The position numbers and the translations under genes are program-made. Under the pieces are notes generated by a model. It was not told the origin of the DNA. It made no database searches and saw only the letters and a list, made by a program, of their open reading frames with translations. A stretch of 64,000 nt of DNA from JAIVJM01 sp963816985 (lineage in GTDB: Bacteria; Acidobacteriota; Blastocatellia; Pyrinomonadales; Pyrinomonadaceae): contig CAWFMF010000004.1 in assembly GCA_963816985.1 (NCBI GenBank), positions 806,001 through 870,000 of the forward strand, in the 5' to 3' direction. The first letter of the stretch is position 1. The number at the start of each line of letters is the position of its first letter. Positions 7,446 through 17,330 of the stretch are shown here, piece by piece.

Positions 7446-8856
7446 ATGCACTATCACCTCATCGGAATCTGCGGGACGGCGATGGCCTCGCTCGCGGGGA
7501 TGCTTCAGGCGCGCGGGCACAGGGTCACGGGCTCGGACGAGAACGTCTACCCGCCGATGTCCACGATGCTCGAAGGCTTAGGGATTCAAATCATGCAGGG
7601 CTACAGCCCCGCGCACCTCGACCCCGCGCCGGACTGCGTGGTCGTCGGCAACGCGCTCTCGCGCGGCAACCCGGAGATAGAAGAGACGCTTAACCGCCGT
7701 CTGCTTTATCGCTCGCAGGCCGAGACGGTGAAGGAGGAGTTCATCCGCGGTCGCCGCTCGCTCGTCGTCGCGGGGACGCACGGCAAGACGACGACGACGA
7801 GCATCGCGACGTGGGTCATGGAGTGCGGCGGGCTTCGTCCGAGTTTCCTCGTCGGCGGCGTGGTGCAGAATTTCGAGTCGAGCTTCCGCGTCACCGACGG
7901 CGACTACTTCATCATCGAGGGCGACGAGTACGACACGGCCTACTTCGACAAGGGGCCGAAGTTCATGCACTACCTGCCCGAAGTGGCCGTCGTCGGCAAC
8001 ATCGAGTTCGACCACGCCGACATCTACAAAGACCTCGACGCCGTGAAGACCGCCTTCAAGCGCCTGATGAACCTCGTCCCCGGCGACGGGCAGGCTCGTC
8101 GCCGGTTGGGACAGCGCGGTCGTCCGCGAGGTCGTCAACGAGATGGGCAGCCGCCTCCACACGCGCGTCGAGACCTTCGGCACTTGCGACGACGCGACGT
8201 GGCAGGCGCGCGACATTGACTACACTTCGGGCGCGCTCACGCGCTTCCGCGTCTTTCGCGAGGGCCTTGAGTGGGCCTCGTTCGAGACGCCGCTCATCGG
8301 CGACTTCAACGTCCGCAACTGTCTCGCCGTCGTCGTCGCCGCCGACGCGTGGGGCGTGAGCAAGGAAGCGATTGCCGAGGCGCTCGCCACCTTCAAGAGC
8401 GTCAAGCGTCGGATGCAGGTGCGCGGCGAGGAGCGGGGCGTCGTCGTCATTGACGACTTCGCGCACCACCCGACCGCCGTGCGCGAGACGCTCTCCGCGC
8501 TCCGCGCGCGCTACGCGGGCCGCCGCGTCGTCGCCGTCTTCGAGCCGCGCTCGGCCACCTCCCGCCTCGCCGTCTTCCAAAGCGAGTACGTCGAAGCCTT
8601 CCAACGCGCCGACTACGTTGTCCTCAGCACCGTCTTCGCGCGCGAGAAGGGCAGCGCCTACGGGCAACTCCTCGACACCGACGAACTCGCCTCGGAGATA
8701 GCCGACGGCGGGCCGCCCGCGCACACCTTCGACGGCGCGGACGAAATCGTCCAGCATCTCGCGCCCGAACTGCGCGAGGGCGACGTGGTGGCCGTGATGT
8801 CCAACGGCGGCTTCGGCGGCATCCACGAAAAGCTGCTCGACGCGCTCAGGCAATAA
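7446..8856 (+). CDS. mpl: UDP-MurNAc:L-Ala-D-Glu-meso-DAP ligase, frameshifted
   Basis: Mpl attaches recycled murein tripeptide to UDP-MurNAc in cell-wall recycling. The N-terminal part (7446 to about 8090) has the Rossmann start HLIGICGTAMASLAGML, the ATP loop AGTHGKTTTTS and GDEYDTAYFDKGPKF. One extra base near 8090-8094 shifts the frame. The rest (to 8856) continues correctly with FNVRNCLAVVVAA, DDFAHHPTAV and EPRSATSRL. Restored length is about 469 residues, normal for Mpl. Both halves look under selection, so a sequencing or assembly error or a very recent mutation is likely. The DAP-type ligase implies a meso-DAP, Gram-negative style wall. Confidence 0.85.
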
Positions 8857-9096
8857 ACGGCCCGTCGGCTTTCAAGTTTTCGGATTTCGGTTTCGATTTT
8901 TAGTTTTCGGCATCGGGGCTTCCGTCTTCGGTTCGGGGCGCACGGGCTTCTCTCCGCGCCGCCCCGGTCGGACGAAACCGAACGGCCTCGTCTTTCGTAA
9001 ACGAAGGTCGCACATTCTTTCGTCAAAGAAGCTCGCACTAACGGTTCGCGCGCGCCCCGCGCCACGCATCTCTTCAATTCTCCGGAGTCAACGAAC

Positions 9097-12000
9097 ATGC
9101 ACAGACCGCTTCTCGCCCTCGCCTTATTGCTCTGCCTCTGTCTCCCGCTCAGTGCCCAGACGACGGACTCGCCGCTCATCATGCGCAGCCCCGCAGTGAG
9201 CCGCGAGCTGATTGCCTTCGTCTTCGCCGGTGACCTCTGGGTCGTCGGGCGCGAGGGCGGCGACGCGCGCCGTCTGACGACCGGCACGGGCACCGAGACC
9301 GCGCCTTCCTTCTCGCCCGACGGCAGACTCATCGCCTTCACGGGCGAGTACGACGGCAACGCCGATGTCTACGTCGTCGAGGCCGCGGGCGGCGTCCCGC
9401 GCCGTCTGACCTATCATCCCGGCGTTGACCTCGTGACGGGCTGGACGCCCGACGGCGGGGCGGTGCTCTTCCGCTCGTCGCGCGACAGCTCGACCTTCGC
9501 GCCGCGACTCTTCACGATGCCGCTCGCGGGCGGCAACCCCACGGAAGTCCCGCTCCCGCAGGCGTCCGAGGCGAGCTTCTCGCCCGACGGGCGGCGGCTC
9601 GCATACGTCCCGTACCTCCGCGCCTTCGGCCAGTGGAAGCAGTATCGCGGCGGGCGCACGACGCCCGTCTGGGTGGCAGACCTTTCGGATTCGAGCGTCG
9701 AGCCGCTGCCGCGCCAGAACTCGAACGATTACAACCCGATGTGGGTCGGCGACCGCATCTACTTCCTCTCCGACCGCGAAGGGGCCGTGACTATCTATTC
9801 CTACGACACGCGCACGCGGCGCGTCGCGCAGGTCATGAAGAATACGGGGCTCGACGTTAAGTCGGCCTCGGCGGGCGACGGACGTATCGTCTACGAGCAG
9901 TTCGGCTCGCTCCACTCGCTCGACCTCTCGTCGGGGCAGTCGAAGAGGATTCCGGTGCGCGTTGCCGGAGACCTCCCGTCGGTGCGGCCCCGCTTCGCGC
10001 GGGTCGCGCAGAACCTCTCGAACGCCTCGCTCTCGCCGACGGGCGCGCGTGCCATCTTCGAGGCGCGCGGCGAAATCATCACCGTGCCTGCCGAGAAGGG
10101 CGACGCGCGCAACCTGACGAACACGCCGGGCGTCGCCGAGCGCGACCCCGCGTGGTCGCCCGACGGCAAGTGGATCGCCTACTTCTCCGACGAGTCGGGC
10201 GAGTACGCCTTGCATCTGCGCCAGCAGACCGGCATGGGCGAGGTGCGGAAAGTCTCGCTCGGCGGGTCGCCGTCGTACTACTACTCGCCGGTCTGGTCGC
10301 CCGACTCGAAGAAGGTCGTCTTCACGGACAAGCGGCTCACCCTCTGGTACGTGGACGTGGAGAAGGCTTCGGCCCCCGTCAAGGTTGACGCGAACATGTA
10401 CGACAACCCCTTCCGCGTGCTCGACCCCTCTTGGTCGCCCGACTCGCGCTTCATCGCCTACACCAAGCAGCTCAAGAATCGTCTGGCGACCGTCTTCATC
10501 TACTCGCTCGAAGAGAACAAGGCGCGGCAGGTGACCGACAACATGAGCGACGCGCGGTTCGCGCGCTTCGACAAGGAAGGCAAGCACCTCTACTTCACGG
10601 CCTCGACCAACGCCGGGCCGTCTTCGGGCTGGCTCGACATGTCGAGCTTCGAGCGGCCCGTGACGCGCTCGGCCTACGTCGTCGTCCTCCGCAAAGACCT
10701 CCCCTCCCCGCTCGCGCCGGAGAGCGACGAGGAGAAGATTGCCGAAGAGCAGAAGGCCAACACCCCCGAAAACAAAGGCGAGCCGCAGCCCGGCCCGACA
10801 CCCGCGCCCACACCCGCCCCGCTCTCGGTTGAGTCATCGGAGGAATACGCCCTCGCTGCCGAAAGCGTCGGCGAGTCTGAGCCAGTTCAAGAGCCCGCGC
10901 AGGGCGGAGGCGGTGCGGCGACAGCGCCGGGCCGCCCCGGCGGCGCGGCCAAGAAGCCTGAGCCCGTGCGGATAGATTTCGAGGGCATCGGCCAGCGCGT
11001 GCTCGCGCTGCCCATCCCGGCGCGTAACTACGCGGGGATGCTCGCGGGCAAGGCCGGGTCGCTCTACATCCTCGAAGCGCCGAGCGGCCCCGACGGGCCG
11101 GGCTTCGTCCTCCACCGCTTCGACCTCCCGAAGCGCAAGATAGAGAAGGTCACGGAGGGCGTCGCGTCCTTCGACCTCTCGGCCAACGGCGAGAAGATGC
11201 TCTTGCAGCTCGGCGGAGGCCCGGCGTCGCGCTGGCTCATCGTCCCCGCCGCGCAGCCCTTGAAGCCGGGCGAGGGTCAAATCAACACCGCCGCGCTGGA
11301 GGTGCGCGTCGAGCCGCGCGCCGAGTGGCGGCAGATTTATCACGAGGCTTGGCGCATCCAACGCGACTTCTTCTACGACCCGACCTTCCACGGGCTCGAC
11401 ATCACCGCCGCCGAGCGCAAGTACGCGCCCTATCTCGACGCTCTGGCGCACCGCGCCGACCTCAACTACCTCTTGCAGGAGGCGCTCGGCAACATGGTCG
11501 TCGGCCACCACAACACGGGCGGCGGCGACACGCCCACGGCCCCGGCGGTCGCGGGCGGACTGCTCGGCGCGGACTACCGCATCGAGAACGGGCGCTACCG
11601 CTTCGCGCGCATCTTCAACGGCGAGAACTGGAACCCGAACCTCCGCGCCCCGCTCACGCAGCCCGGCGTACAGGTGCGCGAGGGCGACTACCTGCTCGCC
11701 GTCAACGGGCGCGAGTTGCGCTCGTCGGACAACCTCTACAGCTTCTTCGAGGGCACGGCGAACCGTCAGACTCTCATCAAGGTCGGGCCGCAACCGGACG
11801 GCGCGGGCGCGCGCGAAGTGACGGTCGTGCCCGTCCAGAACGAGGTGGGCCTGCGCAACTTAGCGTGGATCGAGGGCAACCGCCGGAAGGTCTCGGAGAT
11901 GACGGGTGGCCGCGTCGCCTACGTCTATCTGCCGAACACGGGCGGCGCCGGCTACACGAACTTCAACCGCTACTACTTCGCGCAGATAGACAAAGAAGCG

Positions 12001-12525
12001 GCGGTCATTGACGAGCGCTTCAACGGCGGTGGGGCCGCCGCCGACTACATGATTGACTACATGCGCCGCCCGCTGATGAACTACTGGGCGACGCGCGAGG
12101 GCGCGGACTTCGCAACCCCGGTCGGCTCGATCTACGGCCCGAAGGTGATGCTCATCAACGAGTATTCCAGTTCGGGCGGCGACGCCCTGCCGTGGTACTT
12201 CCGGCGCGCGAAGATCGGCCCGCTCGTCGGCAAGCGGACGTGGGGCGGGCTCGTCGGCATCTACGACTACCCGGAGCTGATTGACGGCGGAGGCGTCACG
12301 GCCCCGCGCGTCGCCTTCTACAGCCCGGAGGGCGAATGGGAGGTCGAGAACGCGGGCGTCGCCCCGGACATTGATGTCGAGCTCGACCCGAAGGCTTGGC
12401 GGGCGGGCCACGACCTGCAACTGGAAAAGGCCGTCGAAGTGGTGATGGAGGCGCTGCGCAAGAATCCTCCGCCCGCGCCCCGCAGGCCCGCCTACCCGAA
12501 CTACCACAAGGGCGCGACGCAATAA
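9097..12525 (+). CDS. Tricorn-type protease homologue (S41 family), secreted
   Basis: A 1142-residue protein with a signal peptide (residues 1 to about 20, cut after LSAQ). Order of domains: seven-bladed and six-bladed propeller segments (repeated SFSPDGRLIAF and WSPDGKWIAYF blades, roughly 25-720) broken by a Pro/Glu-rich insert (about 540-620), a core helical region (about 740-850), a PDZ domain (GDYLLAVNGREL) and a C-terminal S41 protease domain with DERFNGGG and EYSSSGGDALPWYF, whose serine (about residue 1022) is the likely nucleophile. Tricorn proteins degrade peptides to short products; the signal peptide puts this one in the periplasm or outside. A strong terminator follows, so it is transcribed alone. 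Confidence 0.9.
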   Translation: MHRPLLALALLLCLCLPLSAQTTDSPLIMRSPAVSRELIAFVFAGDLWVVGREGGDARRLTTGTGTETAPSFSPDGRLIAFTGEYDGNADVYVVEAAGGVPRRLTYHPGVDLVTGWTPDGGAVLFRSSRDSSTFAPRLFTMPLAGGNPTEVPLPQASEASFSPDGRRLAYVPYLRAFGQWKQYRGGRTTPVWVADLSDSSVEPLPRQNSNDYNPMWVGDRIYFLSDREGAVTIYSYDTRTRRVAQVMKNTGLDVKSASAGDGRIVYEQFGSLHSLDLSSGQSKRIPVRVAGDLPSVRPRFARVAQNLSNASLSPTGARAIFEARGEIITVPAEKGDARNLTNTPGVAERDPAWSPDGKWIAYFSDESGEYALHLRQQTGMGEVRKVSLGGSPSYYYSPVWSPDSKKVVFTDKRLTLWYVDVEKASAPVKVDANMYDNPFRVLDPSWSPDSRFIAYTKQLKNRLATVFIYSLEENKARQVTDNMSDARFARFDKEGKHLYFTASTNAGPSSGWLDMSSFERPVTRSAYVVVLRKDLPSPLAPESDEEKIAEEQKANTPENKGEPQPGPTPAPTPAPLSVESSEEYALAAESVGESEPVQEPAQGGGGAATAPGRPGGAAKKPEPVRIDFEGIGQRVLALPIPARNYAGMLAGKAGSLYILEAPSGPDGPGFVLHRFDLPKRKIEKVTEGVASFDLSANGEKMLLQLGGGPASRWLIVPAAQPLKPGEGQINTAALEVRVEPRAEWRQIYHEAWRIQRDFFYDPTFHGLDITAAERKYAPYLDALAHRADLNYLLQEALGNMVVGHHNTGGGDTPTAPAVAGGLLGADYRIENGRYRFARIFNGENWNPNLRAPLTQPGVQVREGDYLLAVNGRELRSSDNLYSFFEGTANRQTLIKVGPQPDGAGAREVTVVPVQNEVGLRNLAWIEGNRRKVSEMTGGRVAYVYLPNTGGAGYTNFNRYYFAQIDKEAAVIDERFNGGGAAADYMIDYMRRPLMNYWATREGADFATPVGSIYGPKVMLINEYSSSGGDALPWYFRRAKIGPLVGKRTWGGLVGIYDYPELIDGGGVTAPRVAFYSPEGEWEVENAGVAPDIDVELDPKAWRAGHDLQLEKAVEVVMEALRKNPPPAPRRPAYPNYHKGATQ

Positions 12526-12554
12526 GGTCAAACTCGACCGAAGCAAGGCGCGGT

Positions 12555-12597
12555 GAGGGCCGCTTCAATCCTACGGGATTGGGGCGGCCCTCCCCTT
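12555..12597 (+). terminator. Rho-independent-type terminator after the tricorn gene
   Basis: The arms GAGGGCCGCTTCAATCC and GGATTGGGGCGGCCCTC pair around a TACG loop, about 30 bases after the stop. The downstream T tract is short (CCCCTTAAA). Confidence 0.7.
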
Positions 12598-12722
12598 AAA
12601 CGTCTTCGGGGCCGCGCCGTTTTCTCCACGCTCAACAATTTCACGAAACATTCGCAACGCGGGTGAAGCTTTGAGGGGTTAGAAGTGTTTGTGGCGTTCC
12701 CCGACTGCGCCCCCGACACCCC

Positions 12723-13280
12723 ATGAAAGAGTTCTCCATCTACGACTTCGCCCTTCAGGCCGCGGGCGAAGGGGTCACAGACCTCGGCACGGTGAAGCAC
12801 GTCTCCCGCCGCGACTTCGACGGCCACGCGACCTTCCGCTTCCGCGCGCAGGTTCCCACGCTCGAATACATCAGCCTGCTCATCGAGAACGCCCTGCTGC
12901 TCAGGACGCACAGGGGCGGGCGCGTCTACACGGGCTTCGAGAAGCTCTCAAGGATGGAGCCGGTCGTTGACCGTTACATGCGAATCGCCGACATCTCGGA
13001 GCGCGTCTACGTCTTCGGCGAAGCCGACTGGGAGCCGCCGCGCCACCCCAACATGCGCGTCGTCCGTCTCGCCGAGGGCGTCCGCCTCGCGCGCGAGTGG
13101 TTCGTCATCGCCGCCTCGCCCAACATGCGCGTCGCGCTCGTCGGCGTGGACGAGGACGGTTTTACTAATCCCGTTTTGGAAGAGCGCACCTTCCGCGCCC
13201 TCAAGACGAGCGACCCCGCGCTCGCCCAACGACTCGCCGCCGCCGCCGACGGACTGATAGACCAAATCCCCTCCGCCTGA
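12723..13280 (+). CDS. DICT sensory-domain protein
   Basis: A 185-residue protein resembling the DICT domain (sensory domain seen with diguanylate cyclases and two-component proteins) over most of its length: FSIYDFALQ at the start, FRFRAQVPTLEYISLLIENALLL, then RVYVFGEADWEPP and LAREWFVIAASPNMRVALVG. It is a stand-alone domain with no output module, and is cytoplasmic. Function is inferred to be sensing or scaffolding; the ligand is unknown. The start ATG lacks a clear ribosome site. It may be cotranscribed with the phosphotransacetylase gene that follows across a hairpin repeat. Confidence 0.65.
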   Translation: MKEFSIYDFALQAAGEGVTDLGTVKHVSRRDFDGHATFRFRAQVPTLEYISLLIENALLLRTHRGGRVYTGFEKLSRMEPVVDRYMRIADISERVYVFGEADWEPPRHPNMRVVRLAEGVRLAREWFVIAASPNMRVALVGVDEDGFTNPVLEERTFRALKTSDPALAQRLAAAADGLIDQIPSA

Positions 13281-13324
13281 GCAACGCGTCTCGCCCCGGC
13301 CAAGGCTTCGTGGTAAATTAAAAA

Positions 13325-13452
13325 GAAGTCACGAGTCTGAAGTCTGAAGCCTTAAAGTCGAAACGGAGTTCGGCGTTTGTCGCCGCGCGACGGACGGCGA
13401 AGACGATTCCTGTTTTGACTCCGGACTTCGGACTCTGAGACTCCAGCTCTTC
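13325..13452 (+). repeat. Stop-to-start hairpin repeat, family D
   Basis: The left arm has GAAGTCACGAGTCTGAAGTC words; the right arm has GACTCCGGACTTCGGACTC. The arms are imperfect and the loop is about 70 bases. It ends with CTCTTCCTT, directly before the ATG of pta at 13456. Confidence 0.7.
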
Positions 13453-13455
13453 CTT

Positions 13456-14464
13456 ATGAACATACTCGAACGCATCCGCCAACGCGCCGCCGCCGACCCG
13501 CAGCACATCGTCCTGCCGGAGGGCGAAGACCCGCGCACGGTGGTCGCCGCTTCAATCTGCGTGCGCGACCGGCTCGCGCGCGTGACCGTGCTCGGCGACG
13601 AGGAGAAGATTCGCGCCGCCTCGCGCGAGGCCGAGAGCAGACCTCGCGGGCGTGAACATCATTGACCACCGCCGCGCGCCCGACTTCGAGAAGACTGCCG
13701 CGCTCTACCACGAGCTGCGGCGCGCGAAGGGCATGATGCCCGACGAGGCGCGCTTCGCCGTCCAAGACCCGCTCTACTACGGCAACCTTATGGTGCGCGA
13801 GGGCCGCGCCGACGGCTCGGTGGCGGGCGCGACCAACACGACCGCCCACACCGTCCGCGCCGCGCTCCACTGCATCGGGATGCGCGCGGGGCTGCGCGTC
13901 GTCTCCAGCTTCTTCGTGATGGTCGTCCCCGACGAATCCTTCGGCGCAAACGGCGCGATGATCTACGCCGACTGCGGCGTCGTCATCGAGCCCACGGCCC
14001 CCGAACTCGCCGAGATTGCCATCGCCTCCGCCGACTCGGCCCGCGCGCTCCTCGAAGTCGAGCCGCGCGTCGCCATGCTCTCCTTCTCGACCAAGGGGAG
14101 CGCCGCGCACAAGCTCGTTGACAAGGTGGTCGAGGCGACGCGGACGGCGCGCGCGCGCCAGCCCGATTTGGAGATTGACGGCGAGCTACAGGCCGACGCC
14201 GCGCTCGTCCCTCGCGTCGCCGAATCGAAGGCTCCGGGCTCAGGCGTCGCGGGCCGCGCCAACGTCCTCATCTTCCCCGACCTTCAGGCCGGGAACATCG
14301 CCTACAAGCTGACCGAGCGGCTCGCCGGAGCGACCGCCATCGGCCCCATCCTGCAAGGCTTGGATAAGCCCGCCAACGACCTCTCGCGCGGCTGCAAGGC
14401 CGAAGACATCGTGGACGCCGTCGCCATCACCGCCGTCCAGTCGCAGGCGCGAAAGAAAGGATGA
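13456..14464 (+). CDS. pta: Phosphate acetyltransferase, frameshifted
   Basis: Pta interconverts acetyl-CoA and acetyl phosphate. The start (MNILERIRQRAAADPQHIVL, PEGEDPRTVVAA) and the rest (AGVNIIDHRRAPDFEKTA, DGSVAGATNTTAHTVRAAL, MLSFSTKGSA, PGSGVAGRANVLIFPDLQAG, NDLSRGCKAEDIVD) are typical of the short single-domain enzyme of about 335 residues. One extra base near 13628-13640 shifts the frame, so the first frame stops at 13665. Both parts are well conserved in motif, so error or very recent mutation is likely. No ackA is adjacent. The gene follows a family D hairpin repeat that replaces a ribosome site. Confidence 0.85.
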
Positions 14465-14536
14465 AGGATGAGGGATGAGGGATGAAGAAAGATGGCTTTT
14501 TCTTCTTCATCCCTCATCCCTTATCCTTCATCCCTG
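14458..14536 (+). repeat. Stop-to-start hairpin repeat, family E
   Basis: GGATGAAGGATGAGGGATGAG on the left and CATCCCTCATCCCTTATCC on the right. The stop TGA of pta (14462-14464) is the first TGA of the left arm. The next gene starts at 14613, so here the repeat does not reach the start codon. Confidence 0.85.
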
Positions 14537-14612
14537 CTTTTCGCGGCGAACGCGGGTTCGACCGGGCCGCATCAGAACCTAAGTGCAAAAGTTTAGCGGC
14601 GGAGGATTACCG

Positions 14613-15767
14613 ATGCTCAAGCCCCGTCTTCTTTCAACACTCGTTCTCTTCTTAACTTTAACGGTCTTCGCCGCGACCGACGCGGGCGCGCAGAGCGGGG
14701 TGCGTCCGAAGCCGACGCCGACGCCCGGCGACGCCGAGGAGACCGAGGCGATCTTCATCGAGGAGGTGCGCATCCCCGTCTTCGCCTTCGACGACGAGGG
14801 GCGCTTCGACTCGCGGCTCGAAGTTGACGACGTGCTCGTCGTCGAGGACGACGTGCCGCAGCAGGTCAAGAGCGTGCAGAGAGTCCCGGCGAGCGTCGTG
14901 CTTCTCTTCGGCACGGGCTGGGACTTGAACCCGGTGGTGCGCGCCGACACGACGCGCGACATCGGCCTCCGCGTCTTAGCCAACTTGCGCGACGGCGACC
15001 GCGTGGCCGCCGTGCAGTACAACGCGAAGGCCGAAGTCTTGCAGGGCTGGACGGCGGTGCGGGCCGAGGCCGCGCGCTCCATCCGCGCGCGGCTCCAGTC
15101 GGGCAAGGGCTCGAACCTCTCGCTCGGCATCCGGCGCGCGGTCGAACTCCTGCGCGAGCAGCCCGTCGGCAACCGTCATCTCGTCCTCGTCGCCGACGGC
15201 ATTGACACCGCCAGCTCGAAGGAGTACGAGGACGCCGTGAGGCGTCTCATCGGCGGGCAGATTACCTTGCACGTCATCAGCTATTCGGAGATGGGGCGGC
15301 GCGAGCTGACGAAGAAGAAGTGGTGGGAGCATCCGAAGGAAGCGCCCGGCATGACGCAGAGCCGTGCCGATATAGCAACGGTCGGCATTGACCCGACGCG
15401 CCCGGCGGGCATGCGCGGCCCCGGCATCAATCCCCCCAACGTGAATTCCGGCGTTCGCTTCGACCCCGCCATGCGCCGCCAGCGCAAGGCCGCCGAGCGC
15501 GAGATGAAGCGCGGCGAGGGGCGTTTGAAGACTCTGACCGAAGAGACGGGCGGGCGACTCCTCATGCCGCTCTCGCCGGAAGAGATGATCGAGCGCGGCG
15601 CGGAGGTGGCGAAGGAGATTGACTCGCAGTACGTCGTCACCTACAAGCCGAAGCGCGCCTTGCGCCGCTCGCCCGCGACCGAGTTCCGTCGCGTCCACGT
15701 CGGCGCGCGCAGATTAGGATTGCAAGTCCGCTCGCGGCGCGGCTACGTCGTCGGCGCGATGCGTTAA
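14613..15767 (+). CDS. Secreted VWFA-related protein (acidobacterial family)
   Basis: A 384-residue protein with a signal peptide (about 1-27) and a von Willebrand A-like domain of the type common in Acidobacteriota ('VWFA-related' domain). The ATG at 14613 follows GGCGGAGGA. The order is a short Pro/Thr linker, a strand-rich segment (RIPVFAFDDEGRF), then the VWA fold (SVVLLFGTGWDL, GSNLSLGIRRAVELL, LVLVADGIDTASS). The first metal-site motif DxSxS is replaced by FGTGWD, so the MIDAS metal site looks degenerate. A Met/Pro-rich insert separates the last strands. Role unknown; probably an extracellular binding protein. Confidence 0.8.
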   Translation: MLKPRLLSTLVLFLTLTVFAATDAGAQSGVRPKPTPTPGDAEETEAIFIEEVRIPVFAFDDEGRFDSRLEVDDVLVVEDDVPQQVKSVQRVPASVVLLFGTGWDLNPVVRADTTRDIGLRVLANLRDGDRVAAVQYNAKAEVLQGWTAVRAEAARSIRARLQSGKGSNLSLGIRRAVELLREQPVGNRHLVLVADGIDTASSKEYEDAVRRLIGGQITLHVISYSEMGRRELTKKKWWEHPKEAPGMTQSRADIATVGIDPTRPAGMRGPGINPPNVNSGVRFDPAMRRQRKAAEREMKRGEGRLKTLTEETGGRLLMPLSPEEMIERGAEVAKEIDSQYVVTYKPKRALRRSPATEFRRVHVGARRLGLQVRSRRGYVVGAMR

Positions 15768-15792
15768 AGTAAGGCGAGACTGTTCGGCGTCG

Positions 15793-15978
15793 GAAAAACA
15801 GAACCGCGAGCGGTAGCGAGCGGGTTGAGTGTCATCAACACTCAACCCGCTCGCTACCGCTCGCGGTACTGTTTTTTTCCGTGAACCAGTCAGAACCGCC
15901 TGCGGTAGCTGGCGGGTCTTAACAGTCGGTAGCGTTGCGCCACGCAAACACCCGCCTGCTACCGCAGGCGGTTCTGAC
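15793..15978. repeat. Two large hairpins at a convergent junction
   Basis: The first hairpin has arms of about 38 bases (AACCGCGAGCGGTAGCGAGC with its complement) around GTGTCATCAACAC. The second has arms CAGAACCGCCTGCGGTAGC / GCTACCGCAGGCGGTTCTG around a GC-rich loop. The two share the frame CAGAACCGCnnGCGGTAGC, so they look like two copies of one family. They separate the ends of the VWFA-related gene and the HD-GYP gene and could stop transcription both ways. Confidence 0.85.
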
Positions 15979-17130
15979 TTAGTGGACGTGCGCGGTCGCG
16001 CCGGATTCGACGAAGACGTTGCCGGAGGCGCGTTCGAGCCGCGCCGCCGCGCTCTTGCGCTGCTCGCCGACCTCGACCGAGCGGCGTCGAATCTCATCCC
16101 ACTCGCTCGGCGGGACGCGGTGGAAGGCCGCGACGACGGCGGGGTCGAACTGCCGCCCGGCGAAGGTTTCGAGTTCGGCGGCGGCCTCCTCGTAGGTGCG
16201 CCCACGGCGGTAGACGCGGTCGCTGATCATCGCGTCGAAGGCGTCGGCGACGGCGAAGATGCGCGCGTTCAAGTCAATCTCCTCGCCGCGCATGCCGCGC
16301 GGGTAGCCGGAGCCGTCCCACTTCTCGTGGTGCTGCGCGACGACGCGCGCCGCGCCCCGGAGGAATTCTATCCCGCTCAGAATCTTCTGCCCGTGCAGGG
16401 GGTGCTCGCGCATCCGCGTCCACTCGGACTCGTCGAGCGCGGCGGGCTTGCGGAGGATGGCGTCGGGGACGCCTATCTTGCCGATGTCGTGGAGGAGCGA
16501 GCCGAACTCAAGAGACTGCATCTGCTCTTTGCCGAGGCCGAGCTCGACGCCGAGGCGCAGGGAGAAGTTGACGACGCGCTCCGAGTGGCCGTGCGTCTCG
16601 GCGTCGCGCGTTTCGAGCGCGGCGGTCAGCGCCTTCAAGGTCGTGCGGTAGGCGTCTTCGAGCGAGTGGAGCGTCTTGTCCAGCTCCGCCGTCCTCTGCT
16701 CGACCATCTCTTCGAGGTAGCTCTCGTAGCGCCGCTTGGCGAGCCGCAGCGAGTAGTGTTCGAGGGCGCGGGCGACAGCCGCCTCGACGTGTTGGATGTC
16801 GAAGGGCTTCATGATGTAGTCGAACGCCCCGGCGCGCAGCGCCTCGATGGCGCTCTCGACCGTCTGCACGCCGCTAATCATGATGACGACGACGTCCGGG
16901 GCCGTGCGCAAGACGTGCGGGATCATATCCAGCCCGCTCATCCCGCTCATCATAATGTCGCTGATGACGAGGTCGTAGGTGTTACCGCGCAACTGTGCCA
17001 GTGCCTCTTCCGCCGAGCTGACGGTGGCGCACTGGTAGACGGGGCTCAGGAGGTCGTAGAGAACGTCCCTGATCTCCGTCTCGTCGTCGGCGATAAGAAT
17101 GCGAGCTCTCCTGCCCAGAGTCTCAGACAT
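15979..17130 (-). CDS. Response regulator with HD-GYP phosphodiesterase domain
   Basis: A 383-residue protein. Residues about 9-125 are a receiver domain (ILIADDETEIRDV, phospho-Asp in VISDIMMSGMSG, KPFD lysine). A coiled coil (about 130-165) leads to an HD-GYP domain (about 170-360) with HDIGKIGVPD and HHEKWDGSGYPRGM. HD-GYP enzymes break down cyclic di-GMP, lowering its level in response to phosphorylation. The key HD and GYP residues are present, so it is probably active. It is transcribed alone toward the double hairpin. A PilZ c-di-GMP receptor is encoded about 9 kb away. The cognate kinase is unknown. Confidence 0.9.
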   Translation of the reverse strand: MSETLGRRARILIADDETEIRDVLYDLLSPVYQCATVSSAEEALAQLRGNTYDLVISDIMMSGMSGLDMIPHVLRTAPDVVVIMISGVQTVESAIEALRAGAFDYIMKPFDIQHVEAAVARALEHYSLRLAKRRYESYLEEMVEQRTAELDKTLHSLEDAYRTTLKALTAALETRDAETHGHSERVVNFSLRLGVELGLGKEQMQSLEFGSLLHDIGKIGVPDAILRKPAALDESEWTRMREHPLHGQKILSGIEFLRGAARVVAQHHEKWDGSGYPRGMRGEEIDLNARIFAVADAFDAMISDRVYRRGRTYEEAAAELETFAGRQFDPAVVAAFHRVPPSEWDEIRRRSVEVGEQRKSAAARLERASGNVFVESGATAHVH

Positions 17131-17286
17131 AAAACCGTCTCCGCGTTCTTAAAGTCGGGGTAGTACGTGAGGGTTGGGAGAGGTACGACCGGCGCTCGTC
17201 GGGGACGAGCGGGCCGCCTTGTTAGAGGCAAACTTATATTACAGCCTCCGCCCCCGCCGCACAAGCCATTTAAAGACCGGCCCCGG

Positions 17287-17316
17287 TTGACGGCCCCACG
17301 CGACGCGCCCTATCAT
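17287..17316 (+). promoter_or_regulatory. Promoter of tRNA-Leu
   Basis: TTGACG and TATCAT separated by 18 bases; each hexamer matches five of six consensus bases. The expected start site lies just before the tRNA at 17331. Confidence 0.6.
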
Positions 17317-17330
17317 GCACGAACCACCGA

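Noticed and set aside
2838..8856. A sigma-B type sigma factor with the rsb genes
   Set aside because: I searched the operon and both flanks for sigma, anti-sigma or anti-anti-sigma genes and found none.
17131..17330. A second RNA gene before tRNA-Leu
   Set aside because: The region has promoter-like and AT-rich stretches but no cloverleaf or known RNA fold.
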